Assembly: GCA_009380095.1 (NCBI GenBank)
Contig: WHSL01000019.1
Location: 1-45,722, forward strand
DNA from: Streptosporangiales bacterium
GTDB lineage: Bacteria > Actinomycetota > Actinomycetes > Streptosporangiales > Streptosporangiaceae
DNA length: 45,722 nt
Direction of reading: 5' to 3'
The translations under genes were made by a program, and so were the position numbers. The notes under the pieces are model-generated. The model did not search any database. It saw only the letters and a list, made by a program, of their open reading frames with translations, and had not been told where the DNA came from. This document shows, one piece after another, positions 1 to 8,092 of this stretch (within the stretch, counting starts at the first letter, position 1; each line of letters starts with the position of its first letter).

Positions 1-222
1 CATGACCAGCGTCGTCGTCCACCCCTTGGTGATCGACCCGACCTGGAAGACGGAGTCGGTCGTGGCCTCGACCCCGGTGGCCATGCTGAGCACGCCCGCG
101 GCGTGGTCGACGACCTCCCCGCCGGACGCCACCGCGATCGCGGCGCCGGGCACACCGTGCTCTTCGAGCAGGCCCGCGAACCAATCCCGCAACCACCCAT
201 CGATCTCATCGAGCTTCGCCAT
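1..222 (-). CDS. serine hydrolase, beta-lactamase/class C PBP family (5' part only)
   Basis: This is the N-terminal 74 codons of a leftward gene that runs off the window at base 1. The reading starts at ATG 222 (MAKLDEIDGWLRDWF) and continues through a stretch ending FQVGSITKGWTTTLVM. SITK is the SxxK motif that carries the acylated serine in class C beta-lactamases, DD-peptidases and related esterases, and it sits at about residue 65, as expected for a cytoplasmic member without a signal peptide. No strong ribosome binding site precedes the ATG. Substrate cannot be predicted, and the YxN and HxG motifs lie outside the window. The family call is firm; the function is open. Confidence 0.85.
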   Translation of the reverse strand, partial: MAKLDEIDGWLRDWFAGLLEEHGVPGAAIAVASGGEVVDHAAGVLSMATGVEATTDSVFQVGSITKGWTTTLVM

Positions 223-315
223 GAACCGACCGTAGAGCGGCCGCGCGTACCCGTATTCGTCCGGCGTGACGAGCCTCGGGCGCACGCGTCATCCGGACGC
301 ACAACCCCGGACAGG

Positions 316-354
316 CCGGAGGCGGGCCACCCGCGTGGGGCGGCCCGCCTCCGG
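316..354 (-). terminator. strong hairpin downstream of actP
   Basis: A perfect 13-bp inverted repeat (CCGGAGGCGGGCC at 316-328 against 342-354) lies about 30 bases beyond the actP stop. It has no T-run, as is common in high-GC actinobacteria. The copies of GTCCGTACGG between the hairpin and the stop (about 358-379) form a short direct repeat. Confidence 0.7.
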
Positions 355-381
355 TGGGTCCGTACGGGTCCGTACGGGACC

Positions 382-2064
382 TCAGTGCGCTCCGGCTCCG
401 GTGAGCGACCGCACCTCCAGCTCCGCGAACTTCCTGTCGTTGCGCTCCTTGGACAGCAGGGCGCCCAGGATCGCGCAGAGGAAGCTGAACGGGACCGACA
501 CCAGGCCCGGGTTCTCCAGCGGGAACCAGGCGAAGTCCACACCCAGTGGGAACAGCGACGCCGAGGCGCCGGTCACCGGGTCCACCTTGCCGGACACCAC
601 CGGCGAGAAGAACACCAGCACCACCGACGAGATCAGGCCGCCGTAGATGCCGGCGACCGCTCCCGCCGTGTTGAACCGCTTCCAGAACAGCGACAGCAGG
701 ATCGTCGGCAGGTTCGCCGAGGCAGCGATCGCGAACGCCAGCGCGACCAGGAACGCCACGTTCAGCCCCTGGGCGAAGATGGCCAGCACGATCGAGATGC
801 CGCCGATCACGAAGGCGGAGATCCGGGCGACCCGCACCTCCTCCTTCTCGCTGGCCTTACCGCGCTTGATGACGCTCGCGTAGAAGTCGTGCGCCAGCGA
901 CGACGAGGAGGCCAAGGTCAGGCCCGCCACCACCGCGAGGATGGTGGCGAAGGCGACCGCGGCGATCAACGCCAGCAGCACCGGTCCGCCGAGCGCCTCC
1001 GCCAGCTGTGGAGCCGCCGTATTGCCGGCCTTGTCCTGCGCCGTGATGGCGGCACTGCCGACGAGCGCGGCGGCCCCGAAGCCGAGCGCCAGGGTCATCA
1101 GGTAGAACGTGCCGATCAGGGCGATCGCCCAGTTGACCGAGGTACGCGCGGCACGCGCGGTGGGCACCGTGTAGAAGCGGATCAGGATGTGCGGCAGACC
1201 CGCGGTGCCGAGCACGAGCGCCAGGCCCAGGCTGACCAGGTCGAGCTTGCTGATCAGTGTCGCGGCCGCGTCGCCGGGGATGTCCTTGCCGTACCGCAGG
1301 CCCGGCTCCAGGAACTCCTGGCCCTTCCCGCTCGCCTCGGCGGCGGAGCCGAGCATCTCGGAGATGTTGAAGCCGAACTTGAACAGCACCAGCGCCGTCA
1401 TGATGAAGGCGCCGCCCATCAGCAGCACGGCCTTGACGATCTGCACCCAGGTGGTGCCCTTCATCCCGCCGAGAGTCACGTAGACGATCATCAGAATGCC
1501 GACCAGCACGATCGTCGCGATCTTGGCGCCGTCCGCAGACATGCCGAGGAACGACTGGCCCTCGGAGATGCCGAGCAACAGCGCGACGAGCGCGCCGGCG
1601 CCGACCATCTGCGCGAGCAGGTAGAAGATCGAGACGGTGACCGTCGACGCCGCGGCCGCGGTGCGCACCGGGCGCTGCCGCATCCGGTACGACAGCACGT
1701 CGGCCATCGTGTACCGGCCGGAGTTCCGCAGCAGCTCGGCCACCAGCAGCAGGGCGATGAGCCAGGCCACGAGGAAGCCGATCGAGTACAGGAAGCCGTC
1801 GTAGCCGAAGAGCGCGATGATGCCGGCGATGCCGAGGAACGACGCCGCGGACATGTAGTCGCCGCCGATGGCCAGGCCGTTCTGGATGCCGGAGAAGCTG
1901 CGGCCGCCCGCGTAGTAGTCGGTGGCGGTCTTGGTGTGCCGTCCCGCCCACACCGTGATCCCCAGCGTGGCGATCACCAGCACGACGAACAGCGAGAACG
2001 TGAGCGCGCGGTTGCCCGCGGCCGCCGGGGCGGCGAGCAGGAACTGGTGCGATGCGAGGTTCAT
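382..2064 (-). CDS. actP: cation/acetate symporter (sodium:solute symporter family)
   Basis: Predicted inner-membrane symporter that takes up acetate or another short monocarboxylate with a cation. The 560-residue protein begins MNLASHQFLLAAP and contains many hydrophobic segments. It carries SSS-family landmarks such as TDYYAGGRSFSGIQNGLAIG and GDYMSAASFLGIAG near residues 50-85. The start at 2064 is chosen because its ATG overlaps the stop of the upstream DUF485 gene (ATGA), the normal coupling for this pair; an upstream extension would enter that gene. A strong hairpin follows the stop. The ActP call rests on sequence character and the DUF485 partner; related pyruvate or propionate transporters look alike. 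Confidence 0.9.
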   Translation of the reverse strand: MNLASHQFLLAAPAAAGNRALTFSLFVVLVIATLGITVWAGRHTKTATDYYAGGRSFSGIQNGLAIGGDYMSAASFLGIAGIIALFGYDGFLYSIGFLVAWLIALLLVAELLRNSGRYTMADVLSYRMRQRPVRTAAAASTVTVSIFYLLAQMVGAGALVALLLGISEGQSFLGMSADGAKIATIVLVGILMIVYVTLGGMKGTTWVQIVKAVLLMGGAFIMTALVLFKFGFNISEMLGSAAEASGKGQEFLEPGLRYGKDIPGDAAATLISKLDLVSLGLALVLGTAGLPHILIRFYTVPTARAARTSVNWAIALIGTFYLMTLALGFGAAALVGSAAITAQDKAGNTAAPQLAEALGGPVLLALIAAVAFATILAVVAGLTLASSSSLAHDFYASVIKRGKASEKEEVRVARISAFVIGGISIVLAIFAQGLNVAFLVALAFAIAASANLPTILLSLFWKRFNTAGAVAGIYGGLISSVVLVFFSPVVSGKVDPVTGASASLFPLGVDFAWFPLENPGLVSVPFSFLCAILGALLSKERNDRKFAELEVRSLTGAGAH

Positions 2065-2417
2065 CGGGCGTCCTCCGGAGCTTCGAGCTCGGCGCGGATC
2101 TCGTCGGCGACCGGGTCGAGCTTGCGGGCAGCGAAGCGCGAGTACCACCAGGCGATCAGGAAGGTGGACACGAACTGGAGGATTCCGAAGACGAACGCGA
2201 CGTTGAGGTTCCCGGCCACCGGTGTCGCCATGAACTCGCGCGCGTAGGCGGACAACAGGACGTACAGCAGGTACCAGACAAGGAACGCCACGGTCATCGG
2301 GAACACGAAACCACGGAAGGCGCGACGCAGGCCGACGAAGCGAGGGTCCTCGCTCATCGCTACATAACGCCCATCTCCGTCTATTTCGACGGGTGTGGCA
2401 GGAGGATCGGAGGCCAC
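2061..2417 (-). CDS. DUF485 membrane protein, partner of ActP
   Basis: Small integral membrane protein of 118 residues with two hydrophobic helices (around FVFPMTVAFLVWYLLYVLL and VAFVFGILQFVSTFLIAWWY) and the family pattern FRGFVFPMTVAFLVWYLLYV. DUF485 proteins are typically encoded directly upstream of ActP-type acetate symporters and are thought to assist them (YjcH in Escherichia coli). The start is GTG 2417, preceded by a good AGGGG ribosome binding site. The stop overlaps the actP start, so the two are translationally coupled. The exact molecular role of the family is unknown. Confidence 0.88.
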   Translation of the reverse strand: MASDPPATPVEIDGDGRYVAMSEDPRFVGLRRAFRGFVFPMTVAFLVWYLLYVLLSAYAREFMATPVAGNLNVAFVFGILQFVSTFLIAWWYSRFAARKLDPVADEIRAELEAPEDAR

Positions 2418-2770
2418 GAGTTCCCCTCTCGGGTGACCGGTTTCAGGTAGGGATCAGCCCGACATGCTGGCCCTTGGCAAGACCGCACGCGAAGCGTCTG
2501 TCCGGAATAGGCCAACGGGTTAGTAGAGCGCTCCGCTGGGGAATGAGGAAAGGTTTGCCATAACTCGGCCAAATGATGGCCGGGCCGGTCAACGCCCCTA
2601 TGCCGTTGCCACATCGACACCCGATCGATGCCCGGATTTTATGATTCAGTCGGCGGCAGCGGACAGCTCGCCGGGGCCACCCGCCGCACGATCTCGTCCA
2701 GCGCGATGCGCACGTACGGCTCCCCCACCCACCGGATCGGGACGGCGACGCGCCCCCCGCGACGGCCCGC
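2418..2770. other. gene-free stretch upstream of the DUF485-actP pair
   Basis: No convincing gene is visible. The leftward strand must hold the promoter for the DUF485-actP pair, but I cannot place a clear -35/-10. After the stop of the 2771-3106 gene the same frame stays open for about 42 further codons and reads protein-like (WVGEPYVRIALDEIVRR), ending at a TAA near 2641. Confidence 0.5.
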
Positions 2771-3106
2771 TCAGTACCGCGGCGCGGAGCGCCCCCGCTG
2801 GACGCGCGGGCCGCGCCTCGACCGGCGTGCCCAGCAGGGCGAGTGCCAGTGCCTGCGGTCGTCCGCGCCGCCGAGGCCGGCGGCGGCGTCGGACCGCCAG
2901 GCCACCACGTGCGGCGTGCCGGGCCGGATCTCCTGGTCGCACCCCGGGCAACGATAGAGCTTCGTAGCGGCGGCGCCAGTGACTTGGCGAACGATCCACT
3001 CGCCGTCTTCTGCCTGCTCGGTGGCGTGGAAGACGCCCGCGGAGCCTTCAGCGTCACCGGACCCGGGGCGGGACCGGCGGCTGCTGCGGTTGCGGCGCGG
3101 GCTCAC
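2771..3106 (-). CDS. small conserved actinobacterial Cys-pair protein (often annotated ATP/GTP-binding)
   Basis: A 111-residue basic protein starting at GTG 3106 (MSPRRNRSSRRS). It has a positively charged N-terminus and a central conserved block, YRCPGCDQEIRPGTPHVVAW, followed by RHWHSPCW. The CPGC pair plus the later His and Cys look like a zinc ribbon. Similar proteins are widespread in actinomycetes under the label 'ATP/GTP-binding protein', but I see no nucleotide-binding loop here. It lies 13 bases downstream of the 3-hydroxyacyl-CoA dehydrogenase on the same strand and is probably co-transcribed. Function unknown. The GTG start is preferred because the extension upstream overlaps the neighbouring gene. 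Confidence 0.75.
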   Translation of the reverse strand: MSPRRNRSSRRSRPGSGDAEGSAGVFHATEQAEDGEWIVRQVTGAAATKLYRCPGCDQEIRPGTPHVVAWRSDAAAGLGGADDRRHWHSPCWARRSRRGPRVQRGRSAPRY

Positions 3107-3119
3107 GTCACGATCGTAT

Positions 3120-4649
3120 TCAGCGGCCCGGGACGACGTCACTCAGACCGTCGGCGCCGACGGCGACGAGCTCGGTGAGCAGCGCGGGCGGCGCGTAGCA
3201 GGACTCCGCGTGCCGCGTGTGCAGCAGCGACAGCGCGCCGCACACGTCCTCCAGGCCGATCTCGTCGAGCAGCTGCACCGGGCCGCTCGGGTAGCCGCAG
3301 CCGAGCCGCATGGCGGTGTCGATGTCGGCGGGGGTGGCGTAGCCGTCCTGCACCATCCGTACGGCGTCCGCCAGGTGCACCGAGAGCAGCGTCTCCAGCA
3401 GGAAGTCGGTACGGCCCACGACCACCGGCGGGCCCACCCGGGCGGCGAGCGCCCGGGCGTGCGCCAGCACCCCCGGCGCGGTCACCGCGGACGTCACGAC
3501 CTCCACCAGCCGGTCCTCCGAGACCCGCATGCCGACGACCTTCCGGGCGTCGCCGGCGACGGGCTCCAGCCCGGGCGGCCACTCGGTGATCACCAGGTCG
3601 CAGGCCAGCAGCTCGGCGTCCACCCGCTCGGGGTCCACCTCGGCGGACTCGACCTCGGCGGGCACGTACACGTCCACCCCGGTGGCGCGGCAGGCGGTGC
3701 TGAGCACCGCGGTGTCGTCGCCGATCACCGCGACCCGGCCCGGCAGGGCGGCCCGCGCGGCGGGCACCTCGCCGGCGGCGGCCGGCTGCGCCGGGTACGT
3801 GTAGAAGCCGCGGCCGGTCTTGCGGCCGAGCAGGCCCGCCGTGACCATCCGGCGCAGCAGCGGCGCGGCGGCGTACCGGGGGTCGCGGAACTCCTCCCAG
3901 AGCACGTCCATGATGGCCAGGGCCACGTCGAGCCCGACGAGGTCGAGCAGGGTGAGCGGCCCCATCGGCAGCCCGGCGCCGGCGGTCATGGTGGTGTCGA
4001 TGTCGTCCCGGGTGGCGATGCCGGTCTCGTACAGCCGTACGGCGTGGTTGAGGTACGGCACCAGCAGGGCGTTGGCCACGAACCCGGCGCGGTCCCCCAC
4101 GGTCACCGGGGTCTTGCCGATCCGTTCCGCCAGTGCGGCCACGGCTGCGGTGACCTCGGGCTCGGTGAGCACGGTGCCCACCACCTCGACGAGCCGCATG
4201 ACCGGCGCCGGGTTGAAGAAGTGCATGCCCACGACCCGTTCCGGGCGGGAGGTGAGCGCGGCGATCTCGGTGACCGAGAGCGAGGAGGTGTTGGTCGCGA
4301 GCACCACCCCGGGCCGGCTGACGCGGTCCAGGTCGGTGAAGACGTCGCGCTTCAGGTCCAGCCGCTCGGGCACGGCCTCGACGACCAGGTCGGCCTCGGC
4401 GAGCGCGCCCCGGTCGGTGCCCAGCGTCACCCGGGCGAGCAGCGCGTCGCGCTCCTCCTCGGTCATCCGCCCGCGCTTGACGGCCCGCCCCACGGACGAC
4501 TCCAGGTGGCCGCGGCCGCGCTCCAGCGCCGCGTCGTCGATCTCGATGCCGATCACCGTGAGCCCGGCCTTGGCGAAGACCTCGGCGATGCCGGCCCCCA
4601 TCGTGCCCAGCCCCACGACGCCGACGATCTGGATGTCCGCACTGCTCAT
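3120..4649 (-). CDS. 3-hydroxyacyl-CoA dehydrogenase, two-repeat form
   Basis: Oxidises (S)-3-hydroxyacyl-CoA to 3-ketoacyl-CoA with NAD in fatty-acid or phenylacetate-type catabolism. The 509-residue protein has the Rossmann motif GVVGLGTMGAGIAEVFAKAG near residues 10-30, ATNTSSLSVTEIA, the catalytic-region signature GMHFFNPAPVMRLVEVV, and a C-terminal helical domain (AGAGLPMGPLTLLDLVGLDV, GRKTGRGFYTYP). A second, weaker dehydrogenase-like half follows (VAVIGDDTAVL, later GCGYPSGPVQLLDEIGLEDV), giving the tandem arrangement seen in PaaH/FadB2-like enzymes. The start is ATG 4649 (MSSADIQIVGVVG), which has no ribosome binding site but sits 7 bases after a -10-like TAGGTT, so the message may be leaderless. 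The substrate cannot be assigned. Confidence 0.93.
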   Translation of the reverse strand: MSSADIQIVGVVGLGTMGAGIAEVFAKAGLTVIGIEIDDAALERGRGHLESSVGRAVKRGRMTEEERDALLARVTLGTDRGALAEADLVVEAVPERLDLKRDVFTDLDRVSRPGVVLATNTSSLSVTEIAALTSRPERVVGMHFFNPAPVMRLVEVVGTVLTEPEVTAAVAALAERIGKTPVTVGDRAGFVANALLVPYLNHAVRLYETGIATRDDIDTTMTAGAGLPMGPLTLLDLVGLDVALAIMDVLWEEFRDPRYAAAPLLRRMVTAGLLGRKTGRGFYTYPAQPAAAGEVPAARAALPGRVAVIGDDTAVLSTACRATGVDVYVPAEVESAEVDPERVDAELLACDLVITEWPPGLEPVAGDARKVVGMRVSEDRLVEVVTSAVTAPGVLAHARALAARVGPPVVVGRTDFLLETLLSVHLADAVRMVQDGYATPADIDTAMRLGCGYPSGPVQLLDEIGLEDVCGALSLLHTRHAESCYAPPALLTELVAVGADGLSDVVPGR

Positions 4650-4656
4650 AACGGCC

Positions 4657-4662
4657 AACCTA
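4657..4662 (-). promoter_or_regulatory. -10-like element of a probable leaderless promoter for the 3-hydroxyacyl-CoA dehydrogenase
   Basis: TAGGTT on the minus strand lies exactly 7 bases before the ATG at 4649, the spacing that places transcription start on the A of the start codon. No Shine-Dalgarno sequence is present and no good -35 is visible. Confidence 0.35.
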
Positions 4663-4711
4663 ATGCCTGTCGCGGTACGGGCCGAGCGCGGGCCCACGCC
4701 AGGATCGGGGG

Positions 4712-5737
4712 ATGCGGTTCGGGATCTTTCTGCTGGCGCCTCGGTTCCCCGGCCAGGACGAGGGGGAGGTGCTGGACGGGGCGGTGGCGGTCGCGCGGGC
4801 CGCCGAGCGGTACGGCTTCGACGACGTGTGGCTGGCGGAACACCACTTCATGGCGTACGGGATCTGCCCCTCCGCCCTCACGTTCGCCTCCTACCTGCTG
4901 GGCAACACCGCACGGATCGGGGTGGGCACGGCCGTCACCGTGCTGTCCGGCCGTCACCCGGTGGACGTGGCGGAGCAGACCGCGCTGCTGGACCGGCTGT
5001 CCGGCGGGCGGCTGCGGCTCGGCGTGGGCCGCGGCGGCCCGTGGCTGGAGCTGGAGGTGTTCGGCACAGGGCTGGAACGGTACGAGACCGGTTTCACCGA
5101 ATCGCTGGACCTGCTGCTCGCCGCGCTGGAACGGGACCGGGTGCGCGGCGACGGCCCGGCGTTCCGGTTCCGCGAGGTGCCGATGGTGCCGCGGCCGGCC
5201 ACCCGCCCGCGCCCGCCGGTGGTGGTGGCCTGCACCTCGGAGGCGACCCGCACGGTGGCCGCCGAGCGCGGCCTGCCGATGCTGCTCGGCATGCACGAGA
5301 CCGACGCGCAGCGGGCGGCGGCCGTGGCGCACTACGCCGCCGAGGCGGCGCGGCACGGACGGCCGCCGCACCCCGGGCACGTGGCGGCCGCCGTGGCGCA
5401 CGTGGCCGACGAGCCCGGCCGGGCCCGTGCCGAGCTGCTGGAGGCCCTGCCCCGCTGGCTCGGCCCCGGCCTGGCGGGCTACGTGGCCGTGGACGACCGG
5501 CCGCGCGCGCCGCGCGACCCGGCCGCGTACGCGGCGCACCTGTGCGACACGCACCCGGTCGGCACCCCGGCCGAGTGCGCGGACCGCATGATCGCCACGG
5601 TCCGGGCCACCGGCGTCCGGCACTTCATCCTGATGGTGGAGGGCATCGGCGACCCGGAACGGGCGGTGGACACGGTCCGCCGCCTCGGTGAGGATGTGCT
5701 CCCGGAGGTACGGTCGGCGGCCGGTGAGAAGCGCTAG
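4712..5737 (+). CDS. LLM-class flavin-dependent oxidoreductase
   Basis: A luciferase-like monooxygenase or reductase using reduced flavin (FMN or F420). The 341-residue protein starts MRFGIFLLAPRFPG and shows the family's beta-barrel features: YGFDDVWLAEHHFMAYG near residue 35, then RIGVGTAVTVLSGRHPVDVAEQ and LDRLSGGRLRLGVGRGG. The ATG at 4712 follows a purine run (CGGGGG). The gene is divergent from the dehydrogenase (62 bases between starts) and is followed after 9 bases by an epoxide-hydrolase-like gene, so the two probably form an operon. Substrate unknown; the neighbourhood of monooxygenase and P450 genes suggests oxidation of a lipid, terpene or xenobiotic. Confidence 0.9.
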   Translation: MRFGIFLLAPRFPGQDEGEVLDGAVAVARAAERYGFDDVWLAEHHFMAYGICPSALTFASYLLGNTARIGVGTAVTVLSGRHPVDVAEQTALLDRLSGGRLRLGVGRGGPWLELEVFGTGLERYETGFTESLDLLLAALERDRVRGDGPAFRFREVPMVPRPATRPRPPVVVACTSEATRTVAAERGLPMLLGMHETDAQRAAAVAHYAAEAARHGRPPHPGHVAAAVAHVADEPGRARAELLEALPRWLGPGLAGYVAVDDRPRAPRDPAAYAAHLCDTHPVGTPAECADRMIATVRATGVRHFILMVEGIGDPERAVDTVRRLGEDVLPEVRSAAGEKR

Positions 5738-5746
5738 CGTGGCCAC

Positions 5747-6172
5747 ATGTCCAACACCGACACCGTCCGGGCGTTCCTCACCGCCCTGGAGAGCCTGGAC
5801 ATCGATGACGCCCTCCGGCACGCGGCGCCGGGGATCGTCTATCAGAACGTGCCGCTCCCGCCGGCCCGCGGCATCAAGGCCTTCGAGCGGCAGATGCGCA
5901 CGATGGCGCAGTACGGCACCGGCTTCGAGGCCCGGATCCACCGCATCGCGGAGAACGGGCCGGTCGTGCTGACCGAGCGCACCGACGTCCTGGAGATCGG
6001 CGCCTGGCGCGCCGAGTTCTGGGTCTGCGGCACCTTCGAGGTGCACGACGACAAGATCACCCTCTGGCGGGACTACTTCGACTGGGCGACGGTCCTGGCG
6101 TCCGGCGGCAAGGGCCTGGTCAAGGTCGCTCTGACGGGACTCGCCCGGCGGCGGAGGACTCTGCCGAGCTGA
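5747..6172 (+). CDS. limonene-1,2-epoxide hydrolase-like protein (SnoaL/NTF2 fold)
   Basis: A 141-residue protein of the cone-shaped NTF2-like fold. The segment LTERTDVLEIGAW followed by ITLWRDYFDW matches the pattern of limonene-epoxide hydrolases, in which an Arg-Asp pair and a second Asp activate water; the R and D of ERTD and the D of WRDYFD are present. I therefore favour an epoxide hydrolase over a generic SnoaL cyclase. It begins at ATG 5747, 9 bases after the flavin oxidoreductase. Its last 53 bases overlap, convergently, the 3' end of the monooxygenase gene on the other strand. An oxygenase making an epoxide and a hydrolase opening it would be a sensible pair, but this is inference. 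Confidence 0.8.
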   Translation: MSNTDTVRAFLTALESLDIDDALRHAAPGIVYQNVPLPPARGIKAFERQMRTMAQYGTGFEARIHRIAENGPVVLTERTDVLEIGAWRAEFWVCGTFEVHDDKITLWRDYFDWATVLASGGKGLVKVALTGLARRRRTLPS

Positions 6173-7619
6173 ACCGCAGGTGGCCGTCGGCGACGCCGCC
6201 GCGCCGTACCAGCCTGCGGTCGGACCGGTAGTGGGTGGACGCCGCCCACGGAGCGACCGGGCCCTGCTTGGGCAGCTTGTCCAGGGAGCGCAGCACGTAC
6301 CCGGCCTGGAAGTCGAGGAGCGGGCGCTTCGGCAGGCCCGGGTCGGCGACCGGGCGGGCGGTGTCGTACCCGTGCGCGTCCATGTGCGCGAGCAGCTTGC
6401 AGAAGTACTCGCAGACGAGCCCCACCTTGAGCGTCCACGAGGCGTTCGTGTACCCGATGGCCAGCACGAAGTTGGGCACGCCGCTGAGCATCATGCCCTT
6501 GTACGCGAACCGCTCCCCCGGGTCGACCGGCTCCCCGTCCACCGCGAGCCCGACCCCGCCGAACAGCTTCAGGTCGAGGCCGGTCGCGGTGACGATGACG
6601 TCGGCGTCCAGGTGCTCGCCGGACTCCATCCGGACGCCCTCCGGCGTGAAGGCCTCGATGTGGCCGGTGACGACCGAGGCGCGCCCGTGCCGGATCGCCT
6701 GGAACAGGTCGCCGTCCGGGGCGATGCAGAGCCGCTGGTCCCAGGGGTCGTACGGCGGGTTGAAGTGCTCGTCGACCGGAAAGCCCTCGGGCAGCCGCCG
6801 GGCGTTGATCGAGCGGATCATCCGCCGTGCCGCCTTGGGGAAACGCCGACAGAACAGCCAGCTCCAGCGCTGCATGGCGACGTTCTTGCGGCGGACGATC
6901 CCGTACGAGCGCTCCTCGCCGAGCAGCCGCCGCAACACGCCCGCCAGCGGGTCCTGGGTGGGCAGCGGCAGGATGTACGTCGGCGTGCGCTGCACCATCG
7001 TGACGTGCGCGGCCGTCTCGGCCATGGCGGGGATGATCGTGACCGCGGTGGCCCCGCTGCCGATCACCACCACGCGCTTGCCCGCGTGGTCCAGGTCGTC
7101 GGGCCAGTGCTGGGGATGGACGACCGGGCCGGTGAACCGCTCCCGGCCCTCGAAACGCGGGCTGAAGCCCTGGTCGTAGGAGTAGTAGCCGGTGGCGCAG
7201 AAGAACCACCCGGCGGTGAACTCCCGCCGCTCCCCGGTCCGCGCGTCCTCCGCCTCGATCAGCCACCGCGCGTCCTCGCTGGACCAGGACGCCGCACGCA
7301 CCCGGTGGTGAAAGCGGATGTGCTCGTCGATGCCGTTCTCCGCGGAGACCTCGCGCACGTAGGCGAGGATCTTCTCGGCGGAGGCGATGGAGTCCTCGTC
7401 CGTCCACGGCTTGAACGCGTACCCGAAGGTGTAGAGGTCGGAGTCGGAGCGGATCCCTGGGTAGCGGAACAGGTCCCAGGTGCCGCCGGTGGCCCCGCGC
7501 GCCTCCAGGATCGTGAACGTCTTCGCCGGGTGCTCGGTCTTCAGGTAGCGGGCGGCGCCGATGCCGGATATGCCCGCCCCGACGATGAGGACGTCGAAGT
7601 GCTCGATGTCAGGCGACAC
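6120..7619 (-). CDS. flavin-containing/Baeyer-Villiger-type monooxygenase
   Basis: A 499-residue NAD(P)H- and FAD-dependent monooxygenase. It opens with the FAD-binding motif VLIVGAGISGIGAARYL near residues 10-27, has GGTWDLFRYPGIRSDSDLYTF, then the Baeyer-Villiger fingerprint FTGPVVHPQHWP near residue 162, directly followed by the NADP motif VVVIGSGATA. Length is normal for the family. The start is GTG 7619 (MSPDIEHFDVLIVG), which overlaps the tail of a P450 remnant upstream on the same strand, suggesting the two once formed an operon. The 3' end overlaps the convergent epoxide-hydrolase-like gene by 53 bases. The substrate (ketone, steroid or alkane derivative) cannot be inferred. Confidence 0.92.
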   Translation of the reverse strand: MSPDIEHFDVLIVGAGISGIGAARYLKTEHPAKTFTILEARGATGGTWDLFRYPGIRSDSDLYTFGYAFKPWTDEDSIASAEKILAYVREVSAENGIDEHIRFHHRVRAASWSSEDARWLIEAEDARTGERREFTAGWFFCATGYYSYDQGFSPRFEGRERFTGPVVHPQHWPDDLDHAGKRVVVIGSGATAVTIIPAMAETAAHVTMVQRTPTYILPLPTQDPLAGVLRRLLGEERSYGIVRRKNVAMQRWSWLFCRRFPKAARRMIRSINARRLPEGFPVDEHFNPPYDPWDQRLCIAPDGDLFQAIRHGRASVVTGHIEAFTPEGVRMESGEHLDADVIVTATGLDLKLFGGVGLAVDGEPVDPGERFAYKGMMLSGVPNFVLAIGYTNASWTLKVGLVCEYFCKLLAHMDAHGYDTARPVADPGLPKRPLLDFQAGYVLRSLDKLPKQGPVAPWAASTHYRSDRRLVRRGGVADGHLRFSSAESSAAGRVPSERP

Positions 7620-8058
7620 GCTCGCTCCCTACCTTGGCCGTCTGGGGCCGTCCTACCCCGGGACGCCGCCGTACGACGGCCCGCCCGCCCTTCGCGGGCG
7701 CGACGGCCACCCCTCGGAAGTGTCCCCGCTCGCCGGGACGGTCCGTCGGTTCGAGCGCGAAGTCGCGGAGCAGCGTCCGGAGCACGACGTGCATCTCCAT
7801 CGTGGCGAACGCGGCGCCGATGCAGCGCCGCCACCGCCATGCCGCACGGGATGGTCCACCGGCCCACGGTGAAGGTCTCCGCCAGCGCGTCGTCGCGCCG
7901 GTCCAGGTCGTCCGCGGCCAGCGTACGGTCGTGAGCAGCCTCCGCACCCGCCGGTGCGCGGACCCGGTGAGCGAGAACATCGAGCCCGGGCCGAGCACGT
8001 GGCCGAGCCGTCCCTCGAACTCGATCAGCGCGGAGTCGGCCAGGAATGCCTCCTGCCT
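7609..8058 (-). pseudogene. cytochrome P450 remnant with internal deletions
   Basis: Pieces of one P450 survive in order but in different frames. Near 8050-7935 the minus strand reads FLADSALIEFEGRLGHVLG followed by MFSLTGSAHRRVRRLLTT, typical of the B-C helix region. Near 7890-7815 a second frame reads ALAETFTVGRWTIPCGMAVA, the strand before the meander. At about 7830 the frame changes straight into RRCIGAAFATMEMHVVLRTL, which holds the haem cysteine and continues to EPTDRPGERGHFRGVAVAPA. The N-terminus, the whole I and K helices, and the FxxG part of the haem loop are missing. At least two internal deletions and a 5' loss are needed to explain this, so no functional P450 can be made. The tail overlaps the monooxygenase start. 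Confidence 0.85.
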
Positions 8059-8092
8059 TCAAGGGGCCGTACGAGGCCGTTTGGCTGGCGGC

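Noticed and set aside
103-2247. 714-codon open frame antisense to actP/DUF485
   Set aside because: Arg/His/Gln-rich composition and lack of any motif mark it as a shadow; the opposite strand encodes clear membrane proteins.
2418-2770. Minus-strand frame 2443-3057 as a gene
   Set aside because: It overlaps the conserved Cys-pair gene in another frame and has Arg/Pro-rich shadow composition.
2979-5591. Very long open frame on the plus strand (870 codons), antisense to the dehydrogenase
   Set aside because: Its translation is low-complexity Arg/Gly/His-rich with no family features. It is the shadow of the 3-hydroxyacyl-CoA dehydrogenase and the oxidoreductase in high-GC DNA.
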